A DNA stretch of 9,122 nt from Nocardioidaceae bacterium (GTDB lineage Bacteria > Actinomycetota > Actinomycetes > Propionibacteriales > Nocardioidaceae), in the NCBI GenBank assembly GCA_013696065.1, contig JACCZJ010000078.1, positions 1 to 9,122 of the forward strand, read 5' to 3'. Positions 5,158-9,122 of this stretch are shown in pieces. Both the position numbers and the translations under genes were made by a program. Every line of letters starts with the position of its first letter. The stretch's first letter is position 1. The notes under the pieces were generated by a model, which ran no database searches, had not been told where the DNA came from, and was given only the letters and a program-made list of their open reading frames with translations.

Positions 5158-6705
5158 GTGCCTCGCGGAGATGGGCGGCTGACCCACGATCTCGATCCGC
5201 AAGACCGCGGACCCCAAGACTCATGCGGCGTCTTCGGTGTATGGGCCCCCGGCGAAGACGTCGCCAAGCTCTCCTACTTCGGGCTCTACGCGTTGCAGCA
5301 TCGAGGCCAGGAGTCGGCTGGCATCGCGGTCGGTAACGGCCGCAACATCCTTGTCTACAAGGACATGGGCCTGGTTTCCCAGGTGTTCGACGAGCCCACT
5401 CTCGCGTCACTCAAGGGTCACGTCGCCATCGGCCACTCGCGCTACTCCACCACCGGTGCCAGCGTCTGGCACAACGCCCAGCCGACCTTCCGCTCCACAC
5501 CCGCCGGCTCGATGGCGCTCGGTCACAACGGCAACCTGACCAACACCTCCGAGCTCGCCCGCCGCGTCGACGAACTCGCCAGCTCCAGCGGTCGACTCGA
5601 CATACCCACTCAGACCACTGAGGCGTCGACCGACACGGACCTGGTCACGGCGCTGCTCGCCTCCTATCCTGACCGCACCCTCGAACAGGCGGCTGTTGAG
5701 GTGCTGCCGACTTTGCGGGGAGCGTTCTGTTTCGTCTTCATGGACCAAGGCACCTTGTACGCCGCGCGGGACCCCCAGGGCATCCGGCCACTGGTGCTGG
5801 GCCGCCTCGAACGTGGCTGGGTGGTGGCCTCGGAGACCGCGGCGCTCGACATCGTAGGGGCGAGCTACATCCGCGAAATCGAGCCCGGTGAGCTGATCAG
5901 CATCGACGAAAGCGGCCTGCGCTCGCAGCGATTCGCCGAGTCCGCTCCCAAGGGCTGCCTTTTCGAGTTCGTCTATCTCGCCCGGCCTGACACGCTCATC
6001 AACGACCAACGCGTGCAGACCGTGCGTACGGAGATCGGCCGGCGCCTCGCCCGCGAGCACCCCGTCGAGGCGGATCTCGTGATCCCGGTGCCCGAGTCAG
6101 GCACGCCGGCGGCGATAGGCTACGCCGAGGAGAGCAAGATCCCTTATGGCCAAGGGCTGGTGAAGAATTCCTATGTGGGCCGCACCTTCATCCAGCCCAG
6201 CAACACCATCCGACAGCTCGGCATCCGGCTGAAGCTCAACCCGTTGCGAGATGTGATCGCAGGCAAGCGCCTGATCGTGGTCGACGACTCGATCGTCAGG
6301 GGCAACACCCAAAGGGCTTTGGTGCGCATGCTCCGAGAGGCGGGTGCCAAAGAGGTGCACGTGCGTATCGCCAGCCCACCAGTGAAATGGCCCTGCTTCT
6401 ACGGTATTGACTTCGCCACCACAGCCGAACTCATCGCCAACGGCCTCAGCGACGAGGAGATCCGCCGCTCGATCGACGCCGACACGTTGGGCTACGTCTC
6501 GCTCGATGAGCTCATCGCCTCCAGTCATGTCGCTAAAGACGAGCTGTGTCGAGCCTGTTTCGACGGGGTCTATCCCGTGGAATTGCCAGAGCCAGACTTG
6601 CTGGGCAAGCACCTGCTCGAGCTCACACCTGTCGGCACCGACATCGACGGCCTGGCTGTCTCTCTCGGCAGCAGCGGGGCAGTCGACGCCCTGACGCGGC
6701 CGTGA
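5158..6705 (+). CDS. purF: PurF, amidophosphoribosyltransferase
   Basis: PurF converts PRPP and glutamine to 5-phosphoribosylamine, the committed step of purine synthesis and the usual target of AMP/GMP feedback. The N-terminal Ntn glutaminase domain begins at Cys23 (DSCGVFG) after a 22-residue propeptide that should be removed by self-cleavage. Arg95 in GHSRYSTTG and Asn124-Gly125 in GHNGNLTN belong to the glutamine site. The phosphoribosyltransferase domain has the PRPP loop VVDDSIVRGNT (374-384). Cys267, Cys413 and the Cys464-x-x-Cys467 pair match the four ligands of the [4Fe-4S] cluster in Bacillus-type PurF, so an iron-sulfur, oxygen-sensitive enzyme is expected. The 515-residue length is normal. 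The start GTG at 5158 is supported by the first residues (MPRGDGRLTHDL), which resemble other actinobacterial PurF proteins, and by the leaderless-type promoter. It probably forms a unit with purM, 75 bases downstream. Confidence 0.97.
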   Translation: MPRGDGRLTHDLDPQDRGPQDSCGVFGVWAPGEDVAKLSYFGLYALQHRGQESAGIAVGNGRNILVYKDMGLVSQVFDEPTLASLKGHVAIGHSRYSTTGASVWHNAQPTFRSTPAGSMALGHNGNLTNTSELARRVDELASSSGRLDIPTQTTEASTDTDLVTALLASYPDRTLEQAAVEVLPTLRGAFCFVFMDQGTLYAARDPQGIRPLVLGRLERGWVVASETAALDIVGASYIREIEPGELISIDESGLRSQRFAESAPKGCLFEFVYLARPDTLINDQRVQTVRTEIGRRLAREHPVEADLVIPVPESGTPAAIGYAEESKIPYGQGLVKNSYVGRTFIQPSNTIRQLGIRLKLNPLRDVIAGKRLIVVDDSIVRGNTQRALVRMLREAGAKEVHVRIASPPVKWPCFYGIDFATTAELIANGLSDEEIRRSIDADTLGYVSLDELIASSHVAKDELCRACFDGVYPVELPEPDLLGKHLLELTPVGTDIDGLAVSLGSSGAVDALTRP

Positions 6706-6729
6706 CCATCCGTTTCGAGGAGCCTGGCT

Positions 6730-6778
6730 GTCCGGGAGAGCCTGCGTACCGCGCGGGGCCCGTCCGTCCGGGAGAGCC
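6730..6778 (+). repeat. 13-bp direct repeat between purF and purM
   Basis: GTCCGGGAGAGCC occurs at 6730-6742 and again at 6766-6778, offset by exactly 36 bases. The second copy carries the purM ribosome binding site just before its TTG start. The first copy is followed by no usable start. The repeat fills much of the 75-base gap. Confidence 0.85.
6770..6776 (+). promoter_or_regulatory. Ribosome binding site for purM
   Basis: GGGAGAG lies four bases before the TTG at 6781, slightly close but the only candidate. It supports TTG as the purM start: the reading frame is open back to the purF stop at 6703-6705, which is in the same frame, yet no ATG, GTG or TTG occurs before 6781. Confidence 0.6.
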
Positions 6779-6780
6779 CG

Positions 6781-7848
6781 TTGCCTGACGACCGTTCCCC
6801 TGCGTCGGCTTACGAGGCGGCGGGAGTCTCGATCGATGAGGGCGATCGGGCGGTCGCGCTGATGAAGCAGTGGGTCGACAAGGCGCGGCGACCGGAGGTC
6901 ATCGGCAGTATCGGCGGTTTCGCGGGCCTGTTCGATGCCACCGCGCTGAAGTCCTACCGACACCCACTGTTGGCAACGAGCGCCGATGGTGTCGGCACGA
7001 AGGTCGCGATCGCACAGCAGCTAGACAAGCACGACACGATCGGTTTCGACCTGGTCGGCATGCTGGTCGATGATCTTGTCGTATGCGGCGCTGAACCGCT
7101 TTTCATGACTGACTACATCGCCTGCGGCAAGGTTCGGCCCGAGCGCATCGCCGCTATCGTCAAGGGGATCGCGGAGGCTTGTGTGGTCGCCGGGTGTGCC
7201 CTGCTGGGTGGCGAGACAGCCGAGCATCCCGGTCTGCTCGGACCCGATGACTATGACGTGGCGGGCTCGACCACAGGAGTAGTCGAAGCTGATGCCCTCC
7301 TCGGCCCAGAGCGAATCCGCGAAGGTGACGTGCTTGTGGCGATGGCGTCATCTGGTTTGCACTCCAACGGTTTTTCCCTGGTACGACGCGTGCTGCTGCA
7401 GCAAACGGGCTGGTCGCTCGATCGTCACGTCGACGACTTGGGTCGCACGCTCGGCGAGGAGTTGCTCGAGCCGACGCACATCTATGCGCGGCCCTGCCTG
7501 GAGCTGGCCCGGCATACCGACACTCATGCCATGTCGCACATCACTGGCGGTGGACTCGCCGCCAACCTTGCCCGCGTTCTACCCGACCACCTCAGCGCGA
7601 CGGTGTCTCGCCAGACCTGGACTCCCCAGCCGATCTTCGAACTGGTGCGCGAGATAGGGGCTTTACCCCTCGAGGACCTAGAGCGCACCCTCAACCTCGG
7701 CGTGGGCATGATCGCGGTGACTGCCGCAGCTGACGCCGACGCCGCGATCAACCTCCTCGACATTGCCGGGGTCCGTGCATGGGTGTGCGGTGAGGTGACC
7801 GCACGAGCCGAGGCTGCGGTCAGCTTGATCGGGTCCTACGGCGCCTGA
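6781..7848 (+). CDS. purM: PurM, phosphoribosylformylglycinamidine cyclo-ligase (AIR synthetase)
   Basis: PurM uses ATP to close FGAM to 5-aminoimidazole ribonucleotide (step 5), directly after the PurSQL reaction. The 355-residue length is normal, with the N-terminal AIRS ATP-binding domain at about 35-170 and the C-terminal domain at about 175-345. Signatures are ADGVGTK (68-74), VDDLVVCGAEPLFMTDY (96-112), LLGGETAEHPG (141-151), SSGLHSNGFSLVR (190-202), HITGGGLAANLARVLP (253-268) and LNLGVGM (304-310). It shares its fold with PurL. TTG is used as start; the N-terminus SAYEAAGVSIDEGDRAV aligns with the family's usual 'SYAAAGVD' opening, so little is missing. It lies 75 bases after purF and has no promoter that I can identify, so co-transcription with purF is likely. 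Confidence 0.97.
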   Translation: MPDDRSPASAYEAAGVSIDEGDRAVALMKQWVDKARRPEVIGSIGGFAGLFDATALKSYRHPLLATSADGVGTKVAIAQQLDKHDTIGFDLVGMLVDDLVVCGAEPLFMTDYIACGKVRPERIAAIVKGIAEACVVAGCALLGGETAEHPGLLGPDDYDVAGSTTGVVEADALLGPERIREGDVLVAMASSGLHSNGFSLVRRVLLQQTGWSLDRHVDDLGRTLGEELLEPTHIYARPCLELARHTDTHAMSHITGGGLAANLARVLPDHLSATVSRQTWTPQPIFELVREIGALPLEDLERTLNLGVGMIAVTAAADADAAINLLDIAGVRAWVCGEVTARAEAAVSLIGSYGA

Positions 7849-7901
7849 GCGATACGTTGTCTCGGCGGCGAAGGCGAAACACGACGGTGCGCCCAGACTC
7901 C

Positions 7902-7921
7902 TGCGTGTGTGCGCGCGTGCG
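7902..7921 (+). repeat. 20-bp alternating pyrimidine-purine tract (Z-DNA-prone)
   Basis: Ten successive TG or CG dinucleotides (TG CG TG TG TG CG CG CG TG CG) form an unbroken alternating tract. Such DNA can adopt the left-handed Z form under negative supercoiling. It ends six bases before the possible -10 box for the DUF3073 gene and so covers the area where a -35 element would be. Confidence 0.75.
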
Positions 7922-7927
7922 GGCAGG

Positions 7928-7933
7928 TATCGT
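7928..7933 (+). promoter_or_regulatory. Possible -10 box for the DUF3073 gene
   Basis: TATCGT fits TAnnnT and would start a transcript near 7940, giving a leader of about 68 bases before the ATG at 8008. No -35 is recognisable. The gap of 159 bases after purM and the gene's own strong ribosome binding site make an independent promoter reasonable, but this hexamer is weak evidence alone. Confidence 0.3.
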
Positions 7934-7992
7934 TGTCCGCACGACAGAACAGATGCAGACCGGATCGCTCGGCGACTCCGGCTATGACGTGC

Positions 7993-7999
7993 GAGGGGG
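7993..7999 (+). promoter_or_regulatory. Ribosome binding site for the DUF3073 gene
   Basis: GAGGGGG ends eight bases before the ATG at 8008. It decides the start: the frame is open further upstream to an ATG at 7909, but only the ATG at 8008 has a ribosome binding site and gives the family's conserved N-terminus. Confidence 0.75.
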
Positions 8000-8007
8000 T
8001 CGAGCCT

Positions 8008-8232
8008 ATGGGGCGCGGCCGAGCGAAAGCGAAGCAGACCAAGGTCGCTCGTGAGCTGAAGTACCGCAACTACGACACGGACTTCAGTGAACTGCAACGT
8101 GAGTTGCAGGGTGACGGCCACGTGCCTCCCGGAGGCGACGCAGATACGAGCGGCGAGGAAGTCGCCGCCGACGTCGATGACCCTTACGCCGGTGTCTACG
8201 ACGATGACAGCGAGGCTGTTAACCAGCGCTGA
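8008..8232 (+). CDS. DUF3073 family small charged protein
   Basis: This is a 74-residue protein of unknown function, recognised from its opening MGRGRAKAKQTKVARELKYR, the signature of the actinobacterial DUF3073 family. Rv0810c of M. tuberculosis and the gene after purM in Streptomyces are relatives, as I recall. Charge is strikingly polarised: residues 1-20 hold eight Arg/Lys (R3, R5, K7, K9, K12, R15, K18, R20) with one Glu, while residues 36-69 hold twelve Asp/Glu and no Lys or Arg. The middle, YDTDFSELQRELQGD (22-36), could be a short helix. The acidic tail is probably disordered. The basic end could contact nucleic acid, but this is inference only. There is no signal peptide or membrane segment. 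Its conserved place between purM and the dehydrogenase gene is the main clue to its role. A hairpin covers its stop codon. Confidence 0.85.
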   Translation: MGRGRAKAKQTKVARELKYRNYDTDFSELQRELQGDGHVPPGGDADTSGEEVAADVDDPYAGVYDDDSEAVNQR

Positions 8233-8243
8233 CGCCGGTTGAC
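8218..8243 (+). terminator. Terminator-like hairpin between convergent genes, with the DUF3073 stop in its loop
   Basis: GTTAACC (8218-8224) pairs with GGTTGAC (8237-8243), including one G-U pair. After an A-C mismatch, GCG (8226-8228) pairs with CGC (8233-8235). The loop CTGA (8229-8232) contains the TGA stop. A T-rich stretch, TCTTGTCCT (8246-8254), follows on the plus strand. The two genes converge with only 20 bases between their stop codons, so this hairpin probably ends the purine-side transcript. On the minus strand, the A-rich segment precedes rather than follows the stem, so termination in that direction would be weaker. Confidence 0.6.
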
Positions 8244-8252
8244 GCTCTTGTC

Positions 8253-9122
8253 CTAGCTCAGCCAGATTCCACGCAGTCGGCCCACGTCGGCCAATCTGCG
8301 TTCCGCGATACGGGTCGCAGCGACAGCGGTTGTGATCTGCTCCGCGGCTGCCACCTCGAACACGTGCCTTGTGGTGTCGTATATGCGCGCCGCCGCCGCC
8401 TTCGCACGCTCGAAGGAGAACCCGTCGAGTTCGTCGGCAACCTGGATCAGGCCACCGGAGTTTACGCAAAAGTCAGGAGCGTAGAGGATGCCACGTGATT
8501 CCAGGACATCTTCGAGTCCGGGGTGGGCGAGCTGATTGTTGGCCGCACCACAGATGACCTTGGCCTTGAGCTGCTGAGCGCTGACATCGTTGATGGCGTC
8601 ACCAAGGGCGCACGGCGCGTAGACGTCGAGGTCCGACGCGACCAGCGCGTCAGTGTCGAGCGCGACCTCGACCTGCGGGTATCTCTCGACGATGCTTGCG
8701 AGCGCTGGGCCGTAGACATCCGTCACGCTGACCTGCGCACCTTCCTCGACGAGGTGACGCACCAAATGGGCCCCCACCTTGCCGATGCCGGCAACCCCTA
8801 TCCGGCGGTCGCGCAGCGAGGGTTCTCCCCACGCCACCTCTGCCGCTGCACGCATCCCTTGGAACACGCCGTATGCCGTCAAGACGCTGGAGTCTCCCGC
8901 ACCGCCATGCTCGACACTTCGACCGGTTACGAAGTCGCACTCTCTGGCGACGATGTCCATGTCTTCGCTGTAGGTTCCCACGTCGCAGGCGGTGTAGTAG
9001 CGGCCGTTGAGGGACTGGACAAACCGTCCGTATGCCCTAAGCAGCGCCTCTGACTTGTCGTGCAGCGGGTTGCCGATGATGACAGCCTTGCCGCCACCCA
9101 GGTCGAGTCCTGCGAGAGCCGC
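8253..9122 (-). CDS. vdh: Glu/Leu/Phe/Val dehydrogenase family, probably valine dehydrogenase (5' end missing)
   Basis: This minus-strand gene enters from the right edge and ends at TAG (8255-8253); 289 C-terminal residues of an expected 350-370 are visible. The enzyme deaminates branched-chain L-amino acids to 2-oxo acids with NAD. The first visible residues, AALAGLDLGGGKAVIIGNP, contain the catalytic lysine (visible residue 12), and ACDVGTYSEDMD contains the catalytic aspartate (residue 47); the 35-residue spacing equals that of Lys80 and Asp115 in leucine dehydrogenase. The Rossmann domain has GVAGIGKVG (109-117), an Asp at the end of the second strand (VTDV, residue 135) favouring NAD over NADP, GAANNQL (192-198) and YAPDFCVNSGG. 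An internal GTG at 8981 is not the start, because the frame and homology continue to the edge. The sequence and its location next to purM-DUF3073 match Streptomyces vdh as I recall it; leucine or phenylalanine preference remains possible. Confidence 0.88.
   Translation of the reverse strand, partial: AALAGLDLGGGKAVIIGNPLHDKSEALLRAYGRFVQSLNGRYYTACDVGTYSEDMDIVARECDFVTGRSVEHGGAGDSSVLTAYGVFQGMRAAAEVAWGEPSLRDRRIGVAGIGKVGAHLVRHLVEEGAQVSVTDVYGPALASIVERYPQVEVALDTDALVASDLDVYAPCALGDAINDVSAQQLKAKVICGAANNQLAHPGLEDVLESRGILYAPDFCVNSGGLIQVADELDGFSFERAKAAAARIYDTTRHVFEVAAAEQITTAVAATRIAERRLADVGRLRGIWLS

Noticed and set aside
7845..7865. A hairpin (CTGAG with CTCGG) at the purM stop as a terminator
   Set aside because: Only five pairs including a G-U, an 11-base loop and no T-tract; too weak to call.
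7909..8007. A 33-residue N-terminal extension of the DUF3073 gene from the ATG at 7909
   Set aside because: The extension has no ribosome binding site or family similarity; the family signature starts exactly at the ATG at 8008, which has one.
7678..8469. A 263-codon minus-strand open frame across the end of purM, DUF3073 and the end of vdh
   Set aside because: It overlaps three better-supported genes, has Arg-rich low-information translation, and spans the terminator hairpin.
8253..8981. Treating the GTG at 8981 as the start of the minus-strand dehydrogenase
   Set aside because: The frame continues without a stop to the window edge and encodes the conserved GGGKAVIIG and TACDVGT segments, so the gene is truncated by the window, not by its own start.
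1..9122. Mobile elements, CRISPR arrays, tRNA or rRNA genes, and phage or defence genes
   Set aside because: I looked for transposase motifs, terminal inverted repeats, regularly spaced repeats and tRNA cloverleaf signatures and found none. All long frames belong to recognised housekeeping or conserved families.

Overview
This window looks like chromosomal DNA from a high-GC Gram-positive bacterium (Actinomycetota). The evidence is a GC-rich third codon position throughout, frequent GTG and TTG starts, and a purine-gene order typical of that phylum: purS-purQ-purL, a small SCP2-like protein, purF-purM, a DUF3073 protein and a valine dehydrogenase-type gene. Placement below phylum is not possible from the sequence alone.

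Layout. Bases 2-3476 hold a tight co-directional block: the 3' end of purS, purQ (overlapping purS by 4 bases), purL (34 bases further on) and a 124-residue SCP2-fold-like protein that starts one base after the purL stop. Bases 3591-4970 hold an M20-family metallodipeptidase with a -10-like box just before its ATG and no Shine-Dalgarno sequence, so its message is probably leaderless. Bases 4971-5157 are the longest gap (187 nt). It is strongly G-skewed and contains a GC hairpin, repeated GTGAAC motifs, a canonical G-quadruplex motif and a second leaderless-type promoter. Bases 5158-7848 hold purF and purM. Bases 7849-8007 are non-coding, with a 20-bp alternating pyrimidine-purine tract, a possible -10 box and a good ribosome binding site. 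DUF3073 follows at 8008-8232. A terminator-like hairpin lies over its stop codon. On the minus strand, 8253-9122 is the C-terminal 289 residues of a Glu/Leu/Phe/Val dehydrogenase that continues beyond the window.

How the genes work together. PurF makes phosphoribosylamine from PRPP and glutamine, the first committed step of IMP synthesis. PurS, PurQ and the short PurL form FGAM synthase (step 4), and PurM closes the imidazole ring to give AIR (step 5). All catalytic motifs that can be checked are intact. The SCP2-like protein and DUF3073 are small conserved neighbours with no established role. The dipeptidase may recycle peptides and the dehydrogenase acts in branched-chain amino acid catabolism; neither is a purine enzyme.

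The coding content is mostly ordinary housekeeping. The points worth a second look are in the intergenic DNA and in the two uncharacterised small proteins. I see no mobile element, CRISPR array, tRNA, rRNA or defence system.
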